Position numbers and translations under genes: made by a program. Shown here one piece after another: positions 17,049-26,778 of a stretch of DNA of 64,000 bases; positions within the stretch are counted from its first letter, which is position 1, and each line of letters begins with the position of its first letter. The notes beneath the pieces were generated by a model. It was given only the letters and a program-made list of their open reading frames with translations, was not told the DNA's origin and did not search any database. This DNA comes from Telluria antibiotica (GTDB taxonomy: Bacteria > Pseudomonadota > Gammaproteobacteria > Burkholderiales > Burkholderiaceae_D): NCBI RefSeq assembly GCF_011682055.1, contig NZ_JAAQOM010000005.1, forward strand, positions 248,001 to 312,000. The letters are read 5' to 3'.

Positions 17049-17112
17049 GAAACGCAGCGCGGCGCAAGGGAAACACCCGGACCGTACGCGGTCCGCAGAC
17101 TTCACGCAACCC

Positions 17113-17994
17113 ATGGTAACGAACGTGCCGCCCAATACGACGAAGCAGGTCACCAAGCACGAGACGGGCAAGGAGTTCGACTTCACCCGTGCCGATTTCG
17201 AGCGCGTGCGCGGCCTGATCTACGAGCGCGCCGGCATCTCGCTGGCCGACAGCAAGCAGGAAATGGTCTACAGCCGCCTCGCGCGCCGCCTGCGCGCGAA
17301 CGGCATCGCCTCGTTCGCTTCCTACCTCGACGCGCTGGAAGCGGGCCGCATGCCGGCCGAGTGGGAATCGTTCACGAACGCGTTGACGACGAATCTGACG
17401 TCGTTCTTCCGCGAGGCGCACCATTTCCCGCTGCTGGCCGAACACGCGCTGAAGGAGCGCGCCGCGCACGGCGGGGCACCGCTGACGATCTGGTGCTCGG
17501 CCAGCTCCACCGGCGAGGAACCGTACTCGATCGCGATGACCGTGTGCGAGGCGTTCGACACGTTGACGCCCCCGGTCCAGATCATCGCCACCGACATCGA
17601 CACGAACGTGCTGGCCACCGCGAGTGCCGGCGTCTATCCGATCGAGCGGGTCGACAAGATGGAACAGGCACGCCTGCGCCGCTTTTTCCTGAAAGGGAAG
17701 GGCGCCCAGGAAGGCCTCGTACGCGTGCGCCCCGAACTGCGCCAGCTGATCGCGTTCCGCCAGTTGAACCTGCTGGCCGACGGCTGGGACGTCAAGGGCC
17801 CGTTCGACGCGATCTTCTGCCGCAACGTGATGATCTACTTCGACAAGACCACGCAGCGCAAGATCCTCGCGCGCTTCGTGCCGCTGATGAAGCCCGACGC
17901 GCTGCTGTTTGCCGGCCATTCCGAAAACTTCCTGTACGTGTCCGACGCGCTGCGCCTGCGCGGCAAGACGGTCTATGAATTGAACCACGGCTGA
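17113..17994 (+). CDS. cheR: Chemoreceptor methyltransferase CheR
   Basis: 293 aa. It uses SAM to methylate receptor glutamates during adaptation. A helical N-terminal domain (about 15-85) has IYERAGISLADSKQEMVYSRL. The catalytic domain shows FFREAHHFPLL, WCSASSTGEEPYSIAM (SAM loop), ATDIDTNVL and IFCRNVMIYFDK. The first ~15 residues are variable. It lies 64 bp after cheW and 14 bp before cheD. Confidence 0.97.
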   Translation: MVTNVPPNTTKQVTKHETGKEFDFTRADFERVRGLIYERAGISLADSKQEMVYSRLARRLRANGIASFASYLDALEAGRMPAEWESFTNALTTNLTSFFREAHHFPLLAEHALKERAAHGGAPLTIWCSASSTGEEPYSIAMTVCEAFDTLTPPVQIIATDIDTNVLATASAGVYPIERVDKMEQARLRRFFLKGKGAQEGLVRVRPELRQLIAFRQLNLLADGWDVKGPFDAIFCRNVMIYFDKTTQRKILARFVPLMKPDALLFAGHSENFLYVSDALRLRGKTVYELNHG

Positions 17995-18008
17995 CGCCCA
18001 TCACACCC

Positions 18009-18608
18009 ATGGATACGAACAGCCAATTCGCCACCAACGTCTATTACGACCGCACGTTCGACTGCGACGCGGCCAAGATCCTGCCCGGCGAGTACTACTA
18101 CACGGCCAAGGACATGCTGATCGTGACGGTGCTCGGTTCGTGCGTGTCCGCGTGCGTGCGCGACCGCGTCAGGGGCCTGGGCGGCATGAACCATTTCATG
18201 CTGCCGGACGGCGGCGATCCCGGCAACCCGGTCTCGGCGTCGATGCGCTATGGCACGTATGCGATGGAAGTGCTGATCAACGACCTGCTGAAGGCGGGCG
18301 CGCGGCGCGAGAACCTGGAAGCGAAAGTGTTCGGCGGCGGCGCCGTGCTGCGCGGGTTTTCGGCGATGAACGTGGGCGAACGCAACGCCGCCTTCGTCAT
18401 CAACTTCCTCAAGACGGAACGCATCCCCGTGCTCGCCGAGGACTTGAACGACATCTATCCGCGCAAGGTGTATTTCTTTCCGCGCACGGGCAAGGTGCTC
18501 GTCAAGAAACTGATGCAAACCCATAACGATACGCTGGCGAAGCGGGAGCTCGCCTACGCCAGCCGCCTCAAGGTCACCCCCGTCGCGGGCGACGTCGACC
18601 TGTTCTGA
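18009..18608 (+). CDS. cheD: Chemoreceptor glutamine deamidase CheD
   Basis: 199 aa. It deamidates receptor glutamines to methylatable glutamates. The catalytic Cys lies in TVLGSCVSACVRD and the His in GLGGMNHFMLPD; FGGGAVL is also conserved. It sits in tight array between cheR and cheB (14 and 17 bp gaps), as expected for the adaptation module. Confidence 0.96.
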   Translation: MDTNSQFATNVYYDRTFDCDAAKILPGEYYYTAKDMLIVTVLGSCVSACVRDRVRGLGGMNHFMLPDGGDPGNPVSASMRYGTYAMEVLINDLLKAGARRENLEAKVFGGGAVLRGFSAMNVGERNAAFVINFLKTERIPVLAEDLNDIYPRKVYFFPRTGKVLVKKLMQTHNDTLAKRELAYASRLKVTPVAGDVDLF

Positions 18609-18625
18609 AGAGAAAGGCCTGAGCA

Positions 18626-19699
18626 ATGACCAAGATCAAAGTGGTGATCGTCGACGATTCCGCCCTGATCCGCAGCGTGATGACGGAGATCGTCAATTCG
18701 CAACCGGACATGGAAGTGGTCGGCGTCGCGCCCGATCCCCTCGTCGCGCGCGAGCTGATCAAGCGCACGAACCCGGACGTGCTGACGCTGGACGTCGAGA
18801 TGCCGAAAATGGACGGCCTCGACTTCCTCGAAAAACTGATGCGCCTGCGCCCGATGCCCGTGCTGATGGTGTCGTCGCTGACGGAGCGCGGCTCGGAGAT
18901 CACGATGCGCGCGCTGGAACTGGGCGCCGTCGATTTCGTCACGAAACCCAAGATCTCGATCCAGAGCGGCATGCGCGAGTACACGGAACTCATCGCCGAC
19001 AAGATCCGCGCCACGGCGCGCGCCCGCGTCAAGGCGCGCACCGTGCAGGCGCCGGGCACGGCCAGCCCGACGCCGCTGCCGCAACTGCGCAGCCCGCTGA
19101 CGTCGTCGGAAAAGCTGATCATCATCGGCGCCTCGACGGGGGGCACGGAAGCCATCCGCGAATTCCTCATGCAGATGCCGTCCGACTGCCCCGGCATCCT
19201 GATCGCCCAGCACATGCCGGAAGGTTTCACAACGTCGTTTGCGCGCCGCCTGGATTCGCTGTGCAAGATCAGCGTCGTGGAATCCGCCGGCAACGAACGT
19301 GTGCTGCCCGGCCATGCGTACATCGCACCGGGCCACTCGCACCTGCTGCTCACGCGTTCCGGCGCGAACTACATGACGAAGATCGAGCAGAGCGAACCCG
19401 TCAACCGCCACCGCCCGTCCGTCGACGTGCTGTTCCGTTCGGCGGCCCAGGCGGCCGGCAAGAACGCCGTCGGCGTGATCCTGACGGGCATGGGCAAGGA
19501 CGGCGCACAGGGTATGCTGGAGATGAAGAACGCGGGTGCTTACAATTTCGCGCAAGATGAAGCCTCGTGCGTCGTGTTCGGCATGCCGCGTGAAGCGATC
19601 GCCATCGGTGCCTCCCACGAGGTGGCCCCGTTGACGGCGCTGCCGGGCCTCGTGCTTGGCCATCTGGCAACGCACGGGGGCCGGGCGTTGCGCGTTTGA
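18626..19699 (+). CDS. cheB: Chemotaxis methylesterase/glutaminase CheB
   Basis: 357 aa. An N-terminal receiver domain carries phospho-Asp56 ([16 protein letters not shown]). A linker leads to the methylesterase domain (from about residue 160), with the catalytic Ser in [13 protein letters not shown], the His in AQHMP and the Asp in [12 protein letters not shown]. CheA phosphorylation activates it to remove receptor methyl groups. The gap after cheB (167 bp) shows no clear promoter, but cheY2-cheZ may have their own. Confidence 0.97.
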   Translation: MTKIKVVIVDDSALIRSVMTEIVNSQPDMEVVGVAPDPLVARELIKRTNPDVLTLDVEMPKMDGLDFLEKLMRLRPMPVLMVSSLTERGSEITMRALELGAVDFVTKPKISIQSGMREYTELIADKIRATARARVKARTVQAPGTASPTPLPQLRSPLTSSEKLIIIGASTGGTEAIREFLMQMPSDCPGILIAQHMPEGFTTSFARRLDSLCKISVVESAGNERVLPGHAYIAPGHSHLLLTRSGANYMTKIEQSEPVNRHRPSVDVLFRSAAQAAGKNAVGVILTGMGKDGAQGMLEMKNAGAYNFAQDEASCVVFGMPREAIAIGASHEVAPLTALPGLVLGHLATHGGRALRV

Positions 19700-19866
19700 T
19701 CCGCGTACGATGCATTCACTGCGGTTTTATCGCCGTAGAGCAACAAAAATGCTATCCTTTAGCTTGTATCGCAGTGCCGAACCTACCAACATGTACAAGA
19801 GGCTTGCAACCGGTGTCCGGTTGAGCGAACCCTCATCAACGAGTTACAGAAACAACGGAGTATTTC

Positions 19867-20262
19867 ATGGCTGATCCTAAGATGCGTTTCCTGGTTGTTG
19901 ACGATTTTTCGACGATGCGACGCATCGTCAAGAATCTGCTGAAAGAACTGGGTTACGGCAATGTCGACGAAGCAGAAGACGGTGTCCAGGCACTGGCCAA
20001 GCTGCGCAGCGAACAGTTCGATTTCGTCGTGTCCGACTGGAACATGCCAAACATGGACGGCCTGACGATGCTGCAGAACATCCGCGCCGATCCCGCGTTG
20101 GCCAAGCTGCCGGTGCTGATGGTGACCGCGGAAGCCAAGAAGGAAAACATCATCGCGGCGGCACAAGCCGGCGCCAACGGCTACGTCGTGAAGCCGTTCA
20201 CCGCGGCCACGCTGGACGAAAAGCTGAACAAGATTTTCGAAAAGATGGAAAAGGCCGCGTAA
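19867..20262 (+). CDS. cheY: Chemotaxis response regulator CheY (second copy)
   Basis: 131-aa receiver domain, very close to enterobacterial CheY. Asp12/13 and phospho-acceptor Asp57 ([12 protein letters not shown]) are present, with [12 protein letters not shown] and GYVVKPF for the switch residues. It is the likely motor-binding CheY, because it abuts cheZ with no spacer (stop TAA then ATG). The start follows ACGGAG. Confidence 0.97.
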   Translation: MADPKMRFLVVDDFSTMRRIVKNLLKELGYGNVDEAEDGVQALAKLRSEQFDFVVSDWNMPNMDGLTMLQNIRADPALAKLPVLMVTAEAKKENIIAAAQAGANGYVVKPFTAATLDEKLNKIFEKMEKAA

Positions 20263-20898
20263 ATGACCGAGTACACCGCCGACTCGACTTCGCCAGACGA
20301 GGTCCTGAGCCGGATCGGCCACATGACCCGCGCACTGCACGAAAGCCTGCGCGGGCTGGGCCTGGACAAACTGATCGAAAAGGCGGCCAGCGACATCCCC
20401 GATGCGCGCGACCGCCTCGATTACGTGGTCCGGCTGTCCGAGCAATCGGCCAAGCGTGTGCTCGACGCGACCGATGCCGCCAATCCGCTGCAGGACGGCA
20501 TCGACGACCGTGCCGCCGAACTGACCCGTTCCTGGCAGGGGCTGCTGGCCGATCCGGCCAATGGCGACGCGCCCTGGCGTGCGTTGGCCGAGCGCACCGT
20601 GGCCAGCCTCGCGGAATCGCGCGACGCCGCCACGGCGACGAAGTCCCATTTGATGGACATCATGATGGCCCAGGACTTCCAGGACCTGACCGGCCAGGTG
20701 ATCTCGCGCATCACGGGCATCGCCCAGAACCTGGAAAAGCAGCTGGTGCAGGTGCTCGTCGATTTCGCCCCCAGCGAGATCAAGCGCGAGCTCGACAATG
20801 GCTTGCTGAACGGTCCGCAGATCAATCCGGAAGGCAATACCGACGTCGTTGCCGACCAGGGTCAGGTCGACGACCTGCTGGACAGCCTCGGTTTCTGA
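20263..20898 (+). CDS. cheZ: CheY-phosphate phosphatase CheZ
   Basis: 211 aa. A long helical hairpin holds the active-site helix IMMAQDFQDLTGQVISRI with the catalytic Gln. The extreme C-terminus, QVDDLLDSLGF, is the CheY-binding peptide. It speeds dephosphorylation of CheY-P. It is directly joined to cheY2, so it is translated with its substrate. A CheZ-like relative without this tail lies upstream of cheY1. Confidence 0.97.
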   Translation: MTEYTADSTSPDEVLSRIGHMTRALHESLRGLGLDKLIEKAASDIPDARDRLDYVVRLSEQSAKRVLDATDAANPLQDGIDDRAAELTRSWQGLLADPANGDAPWRALAERTVASLAESRDAATATKSHLMDIMMAQDFQDLTGQVISRITGIAQNLEKQLVQVLVDFAPSEIKRELDNGLLNGPQINPEGNTDVVADQGQVDDLLDSLGF

Positions 20899-20957
20899 TC
20901 CCGTCGCGGCGGCCGCGGCCGTCGCTGTTTCATTTCACCCGGCGATCGTTTCAAGAC

Positions 20958-22166
20958 ATGCACCAGACCAATTTCATCGTCCGTGAACCCTTGCTCGATC
21001 CGAAGCAGCGCGTGATCGGCTACGAGCTCTGCTGGCAACAGCGCGACGGGCAGGCGATCGGCGATGCCGATCTCGAACGCCTCGTCGCCTTCGTCGCGGA
21101 ACACGTGGTCGACGACGAGCAGGGCTGGCTGCTGCGCGACAAGATCCTGTTCCTCGAGGCCGTGCCCGCGATGCTGTCGCTGGACGCCCTGCACGCGCTT
21201 CCGCCGGAGCGCACCGTGCTGTCGCTGCGCGTGCGCGACCTGGCGAACACGGATACGCGCGCCGCCGTGCAGGCGCTGCGCGCGGGCGGCGTCGGCATCG
21301 CGATCCGTGGCGCCGACCTCACGCTGCTGGGCAAGAACCTGGCGCCGTTCGCGTCGTACGCGGAAGTGCGCTTCACGGGCGCGGACGTGGCCGCGCAGGC
21401 GCGCACGTATGCCGCGGCGAAGCAGTCGGCGCTGCGCATGGTGGGGCGTCCCGTGTCGACGTGGCAGGATTTCGACGCCTGCGCCGCGCTGGGCCTCGAC
21501 GCCTTCGTCGGCAAGCTGCACCTGACGCCGCGGCCGGGCAACCCCGCCAAGGGCATGAATCCCGCGCAGACCATCATCCTGCAGCTGATGCAGATGGTGC
21601 AGAACAACGAGGACGTGCCGAAGATCGAGGCCGTCCTGAAGCGCGACCCGGCGCTGATCTATAAACTGCTGCGCTTCATCAACTCGGCCGGCTTCGGCGC
21701 GGGCCGCGACATCCAGTCGCTGCGCCAGGCCATCGCCATGCTGGGCTATGCGCCGCTGTACCGCTGGCTCGTGCTGCTGCTGGCGACCGCGAGCAGCAGC
21801 GGCTATTCGCCCGTGCTGATGGAAACGGCCGTCGTGCGCGCGCGCCTGTGCGAACTGCTGGGCCTGACGGCGCTGCCGCGCGGCGAGGGCGAACACCTGT
21901 TCGTCGCCGGCATGTTTTCGCTGCTTGACCGTCTGCTGGGCCTGCCGATGGCGGAAGTGCTGGACACGATCCAGCTGCCGACCGTGGTCGTCAGTGCCTT
22001 GCTGGGCCGCGAAGGCAAGTACGGACCCTATCTGGCGCTGGCGGAGGCGTGCGAACTCGATTCCGACCTCGTGGCATCGCTGGCGGCGTCGCTCGGGATC
22101 AGTCCGCACGACGTCAACAAGGCCCATCTGTCCGCGCTGGCGTGGGCGCAGAACGTGGCGGCGTAG
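20958..22166 (+). CDS. HDOD domain protein with a degenerate EAL-like N-terminus (YuxH type)
   Basis: 402 aa. Residues 1-190 resemble an EAL domain that has lost its catalytic residues: it opens NFIVREPLLDPKQRVIGYELCW, but no EAL or metal-site motifs remain. Residues about 195-395 form an HDOD domain, typical in IEAVLKRDPALIYKLLRFINSAGFG and LRQAIAMLGYAPLYRWL. YuxH-type proteins are linked to c-di-GMP or chemotaxis signalling without being enzymes. It ends the motility cluster and has a hairpin terminator behind it. Confidence 0.88.
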   Translation: MHQTNFIVREPLLDPKQRVIGYELCWQQRDGQAIGDADLERLVAFVAEHVVDDEQGWLLRDKILFLEAVPAMLSLDALHALPPERTVLSLRVRDLANTDTRAAVQALRAGGVGIAIRGADLTLLGKNLAPFASYAEVRFTGADVAAQARTYAAAKQSALRMVGRPVSTWQDFDACAALGLDAFVGKLHLTPRPGNPAKGMNPAQTIILQLMQMVQNNEDVPKIEAVLKRDPALIYKLLRFINSAGFGAGRDIQSLRQAIAMLGYAPLYRWLVLLLATASSSGYSPVLMETAVVRARLCELLGLTALPRGEGEHLFVAGMFSLLDRLLGLPMAEVLDTIQLPTVVVSALLGREGKYGPYLALAEACELDSDLVASLAASLGISPHDVNKAHLSALAWAQNVAA

Positions 22167-22181
22167 TTGCACAGCATTCAA

Positions 22182-22211
22182 TGAAAACGGGCCCGTGACG
22201 GGCCCATTTCA
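22182..22211. terminator. Bidirectional hairpin terminator after the motility cluster
   Basis: TGAAA/TTTCA outer arms enclose two GGGCCC inner arms (22189-22194 and 22200-22205). The T-rich 3' side on both strands suits the convergent genes on either side. Confidence 0.75.
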
Positions 22212-22239
22212 TTTGCCGGGACGGGTTATCTGCGCTCCT

Positions 22240-22995
22240 TTATCTGCGCTTCTGGATTTTCTCGACGGCTCGCCCCAACGTCTGGTGCATCTGCATGGAG
22301 ATGTTCGAGATGCGGCAACCGACCTGCACCTGCTGGCCCAGCAGGAACGTGCGGAACGGCCGCAGCAGGCGCACTTCCAGGTCGGCCGTGACGACGAGCG
22401 ACCCGCCCATTTCCAACTGGACGCCCTCCAGTTTCTTTCCCACGTACAATTCCAACGCCTGTTCCGGGGTCGCGCGGAGGCCGACGCCGCCGCGCGAAAA
22501 ATCGTACAAGGGCATTTCGAAGACCTTGCCCATCATCGCGAAACGCGCGCCGTAGTTCATGCCCACCGGCGATTCGAGCCGCGGCTCGGCGCGCCGGTTC
22601 AGCACTTGGCAGGTTTCCGGCAGCGGGAATTGCAGCAGGTCGGCACGGTCGGCGCTGATGCTGGAGGCCGCGTCGAGTTCGAACTGGATCTTCGCGTTGC
22701 CGCCGAGGCCGGCGACGAACACGACCTTGCCTTGCAGTACCGCGCCGGGCTCGGCCAGATCCAAGGTGAAGACCTTTCCTTCCGGATCGACGCTGTCGAT
22801 GCGCGCCATGACGAAGTCCTGGCCGCGCCGATAGACGGTCACGGCCTCGCCACTGAGGGCGAGCGACGTCAACGCGTCGCCGATGTCGAACGGGTCGCGC
22901 ATTTCATGGGCACCGGAATCGGGTTTGATCCGGTCGATGGCGTCCACCAGGTTGGGCGGACCCTTACGCATGAGCGGCGTCACGAGATCTGTCAA
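22240..22995 (-). CDS. Flagellar brake protein, YcgR-PilZ type
   Basis: 251 aa from a TTG at 22995 that follows AAGGAG by 7 bases; the frame runs 24 codons further but without a ribosome site or similarity. The N-terminal YcgR domain (about 15-115) is followed by PilZ (about 120-240) with both c-di-GMP motifs, RRAEPR (RxxxR) and DFSRGGVG. When c-di-GMP binds, YcgR proteins slow the motor by contacting rotor or stator. Its position beside the flagellar cluster supports this. It converges with the HDOD gene. Confidence 0.9.
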   Translation of the reverse strand: MTDLVTPLMRKGPPNLVDAIDRIKPDSGAHEMRDPFDIGDALTSLALSGEAVTVYRRGQDFVMARIDSVDPEGKVFTLDLAEPGAVLQGKVVFVAGLGGNAKIQFELDAASSISADRADLLQFPLPETCQVLNRRAEPRLESPVGMNYGARFAMMGKVFEMPLYDFSRGGVGLRATPEQALELYVGKKLEGVQLEMGGSLVVTADLEVRLLRPFRTFLLGQQVQVGCRISNISMQMHQTLGRAVEKIQKRR

Positions 22996-23104
22996 AGCGC
23001 TACTCCTTCTTTTTACGTGGATTGGGTAAAAAGCCCTTACCCCGAGTCTAACAAGAAGTGTTGTCAATTCCTACAGCGCATTTGCAACAAAGGAACGTTT
23101 AGAG

Positions 23105-23968
<864 letters not shown>

Positions 23969-24853
23969 TCAGGCCGGCGAATAGGCGAGCCGCACGTAGA
24001 TGGGGGCGAAAGGTTCGGCCTGGGTGATTTCGATCAAAGTTTCTTTCGCCAGTTCGAGCATGGCGACGAAGTGCACGACGACGACGGGCACGGTGGCCTG
24101 GCCGCCGAACAATTCCGAGAACTCGACGAAGCGGGCCGACTGCAGGGTGCGGAGGATGGCCGACATGTGCTCGCGCACGGACAATTCCTCGCGGCCGATG
24201 CGGTGGTGCTGGGTCAGCTTCGCGCGGCGCAGCACGTCCATCCAGGCGCGCTGCAGGTCGTGCGGATCGACGTGCGGCAGGATCGGGCCCGGCGCCTGTT
24301 CGATCGGCAGCTGCGGCCGCTGGAAGTCGCGGTCCAGCTGGGGCAGGGCGCCCAGCTGCTGGGCGGCCAGCTTGATCTGTTCGTAGTCCAGGAGGCGCCG
24401 CACGAGTTCCGCGCGCGGGTCTTCCGCTTCCTCGACCAGCGTGTCGACGCGCTTCGGCAGCAGCATGCGCGACTTGATCTCGATCAGCATCGCGGCCATC
24501 AGCAGGTATTCCGCCGCCAGTTCCAGGTTGGTCTTGCGGATTTGCTCGACGTATTCCAGGTACTGCAACGTGACCTGGGCCATCGGGATGTCCAGGATGT
24601 TGAAGTTCTGCTTGCGGATCAGGTACAGCAGCAGGTCGAGCGGACCTTCGAACGCGTCGAGGAAGATCTCGAGCGCATCGGGCGGGATGTACAGGTCGGT
24701 GGGCAGGTGCAGCAGCGGTTCGCCGTACAGGCGCGCAATCGCGGCGTCGGCATGCGCATCGCCGTCAGCGCCCGCCGTGTCGGCCGGAAGCGTGGTGCCG
24801 TCGCCCGTGTCGGGATCGGCGTGCCCTTCGGGCGTCGCCTGCGCGGGCACCAT
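23969..24853 (-). CDS. scpA: Segregation and condensation protein A
   Basis: 294 aa. It is the kleisin subunit that bridges SMC heads in chromosome condensation. The core FEGPLDLLLYLIRKQNFNILDIPMAQ (about residues 68-95) and AAEYLLMAAMLIEIKSRMLLP are diagnostic. The first ~45 residues are an acidic Ala/Asp-rich extension not seen in all homologues, so the true start may be slightly downstream. scpB is not in the window. Confidence 0.94.
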   Translation of the reverse strand: MVPAQATPEGHADPDTGDGTTLPADTAGADGDAHADAAIARLYGEPLLHLPTDLYIPPDALEIFLDAFEGPLDLLLYLIRKQNFNILDIPMAQVTLQYLEYVEQIRKTNLELAAEYLLMAAMLIEIKSRMLLPKRVDTLVEEAEDPRAELVRRLLDYEQIKLAAQQLGALPQLDRDFQRPQLPIEQAPGPILPHVDPHDLQRAWMDVLRRAKLTQHHRIGREELSVREHMSAILRTLQSARFVEFSELFGGQATVPVVVVHFVAMLELAKETLIEITQAEPFAPIYVRLAYSPA

Positions 24854-24883
24854 CGTCGTCGGCCTCGGAAAAGTTCCGGTGGA

Positions 24884-25081
24884 TCAGTACTTCGTCTGGT
24901 ACACGTAGGCCTGCTGGCGGATACGCGACTCGTCGATGCGGCGCTGCTCGTCCAGCGACAGCGGTGCCTTGTCCCACAGGAGGGCGCGGCCGGCCTGCTG
25001 GCGCTCTTCCATGCCCGGGGTCTGTTCCTTCAGTTGCTTGATGAACTTGGTGTGCTCGGATTCGTACTGGGTGTGTTTCAT
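24884..25081 (-). CDS. DUF3460 family protein
   Basis: 65 aa, typical of this small betaproteobacterial family: HTKFIKQLKEQTPGMEERQQAGRALLWDK, then LDEQRRIDESRIRQQAYVYQ. It is highly charged, helical and soluble. Its function is not known. It lies 30 bp before scpA in the same direction, a common arrangement in Burkholderiales, which supports it as a real gene. Confidence 0.88.
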   Translation of the reverse strand: MKHTQYESEHTKFIKQLKEQTPGMEERQQAGRALLWDKAPLSLDEQRRIDESRIRQQAYVYQTKY

Positions 25082-25164
25082 GGCTTATCTAGGCAGGTCG
25101 TACAAACGGCGGCCCCGTTTATCGGGAGCCGCCGCGTCATAAAAACAAGGAATGATACTCTGAG

Positions 25165-26499
25165 TTAGCCCTGCGTGTGCAGCGCATTGAGCTGGCGCGC
25201 AATGATGTCGTGGTTGAGCCACAGCACGGGCGCGATCTTTTCCGCGGCGCCGTGGAACATCAGGGGGCCGGTGCCTTCCAGCACCAGAGCGGAGAGGTGG
25301 TCGGTGATCAGCGCCTTCTTGTCCGTGTGCAGCGACGTGATTTCGTCGGACGTGCCGATCATCAGGTCGGCCAGTTCCGGCGTGTTGTCCATCGGCCAGG
25401 CGTCGAAGTTGCGGAACGACGCGCTGGTGGCCGTCTGCAGATAGGCTTCCAGCTTGTCCAGGATCGATTGCAGCGACACGCCGTCGCCCAGCAGGCCCTG
25501 GCAGATGTCCCATTGTTTCTGCGCCCACTCATTGCTCTTTCCTTCGCCGCCTTCTTTCTTCAGCGCGAGCAGAAGGGGGAACAGCGACAGTTCCACGCCC
25601 ACGAAGATGTCGGACGAGTTCGTGCGGATTTCCGGGCAGTTGAACACGGTGGCGGCGATGCCCTGGGCCCACGCGGCCGCGGCGATCGACTCCAGGCGCA
25701 TCTTGGCATAGCCCTGCGTGTAGTTCGTGTAGGTCTGCCACACGTATTCGTCGCCGATCAGGATCTCGGTGCCGTGGTAGCCGTACGCCGTGTAGCGCAC
25801 CTGGCCGCCCTTGGCTTCCACGCGCGCGCGGATGCCGGCCGACGCGTCGATCAGGTATTTCAGCGTGTTGGCAGACACTTCGTCGAAGTTCATCAGGATC
25901 AGCTTGCCCAGGTCGCTGTCGAGCAGGGCGCGCGACGACATGAAGCGGTCGCCCCGGCCTTTATAGATGCGGTTGGCGATGGCGAGGAATGCCTTGATCT
26001 TCGGGATGCCGCCAGCCATCGTGTGCGCGAAGAACACGTTGGCGCCGTCCGGGATCAGCTTGTCGATCTCGGCCATGACGGCCTGGGCGGAATCGGTGAA
26101 GCGCTTCACGCCGGCGGTGCGGCAGGCTTCGATCTTCGCCCAGTCCAGCTTGTCTTCTTGCCAGCTCTTGAGGGTAATGCCGGACAGCATCTCCGTCGGA
26201 TTCTGCTCGCCCGGGGGCGCGTCCATGTCGAAACCGGCCATCAGGGGCACATTGATGATGCGGCCGCCCAGCTTCGCTTCCGCTTCCGCGTGTTCTTCCG
26301 GCGTCAGGGCGCGCAGGGTGCCGTCGTCGTTGCGGCGGCCGACGGTGATGCCGAGGATCGTCATGCCGGCGGCGCGCGCCTCGTCGATCAGGCCGTTCAC
26401 ATAGCCGCGGCCGAACAGTTCGCCGAACAGGACGAAGACGTCGCCTTGGCGGAACAGGTTCGCTTGGGGGATGTGCCTCAGGGCTTTGTATTCGGTCAT
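25165..26499 (-). CDS. Putative FabMG-family enoyl-ACP reductase
   Basis: 444 aa. The N-terminus DVFVLFGELFGRGYVNGLIDEARAAGMTILGITVGRR reads like a Rossmann beta-alpha-beta with a Gly-rich turn and a following Arg pair. The body has FFAHTMAGGIPKIKAF and YTAYGYHGTEILI. It resembles proteins that databases call FabMG-type enoyl-ACP reductase, a triclosan-insensitive class; I recall this family only moderately well. The alternative is a conserved hypothetical. If correct, it would reduce enoyl-ACP in fatty acid synthesis. A TATAAT-like -10 lies at 26577-26582 upstream. Confidence 0.5.
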   Translation of the reverse strand: MTEYKALRHIPQANLFRQGDVFVLFGELFGRGYVNGLIDEARAAGMTILGITVGRRNDDGTLRALTPEEHAEAEAKLGGRIINVPLMAGFDMDAPPGEQNPTEMLSGITLKSWQEDKLDWAKIEACRTAGVKRFTDSAQAVMAEIDKLIPDGANVFFAHTMAGGIPKIKAFLAIANRIYKGRGDRFMSSRALLDSDLGKLILMNFDEVSANTLKYLIDASAGIRARVEAKGGQVRYTAYGYHGTEILIGDEYVWQTYTNYTQGYAKMRLESIAAAAWAQGIAATVFNCPEIRTNSSDIFVGVELSLFPLLLALKKEGGEGKSNEWAQKQWDICQGLLGDGVSLQSILDKLEAYLQTATSASFRNFDAWPMDNTPELADLMIGTSDEITSLHTDKKALITDHLSALVLEGTGPLMFHGAAEKIAPVLWLNHDIIARQLNALHTQG

Positions 26500-26668
26500 A
26501 TTAGTCGCTACTACTCTAAAGTGTGGAGGATGGACGTCAGGACATTACCTGCGTCCTATTTTTCTAAAAACAGCGCATTATACTGCTACCGGTCCGCGAA
26601 AAATGATGTCAACCCGGCAATAGTAATGCGCGACACCCCTTGGCACCCATCTCGGTCAGCGCGGATTG

Positions 26669-26766
26669 GTAGGGTGGGCATTTGAGGCCGGGGGCCTCAA
26701 ATGAAACGTCCCCACCATGCATTGCCGCAGCGCATACCTTCGGTGGGCGGAGGCCGCCCACCCTAC
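26669..26766. repeat. GTAGGGTGGGC inverted repeat element, copy 1
   Basis: GTAGGGTGGGC (26669-26679) is inverted as GCCCACCCTAC (26756-26766). Inside is a second hairpin, TTTGAGGCC/GGCCTCAAA (26681-26701). It fills most of the gap between metG and the FabMG-like gene. Related elements flank the RlmN-like gene. Confidence 0.8.
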
Positions 26767-26778
26767 TGGGATAGCTGG

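Noticed and set aside
14283-17186. 967-aa frame antisense to cheA-cheW
   Set aside because: It covers two certain genes on the other strand and shows no domain or start signal.
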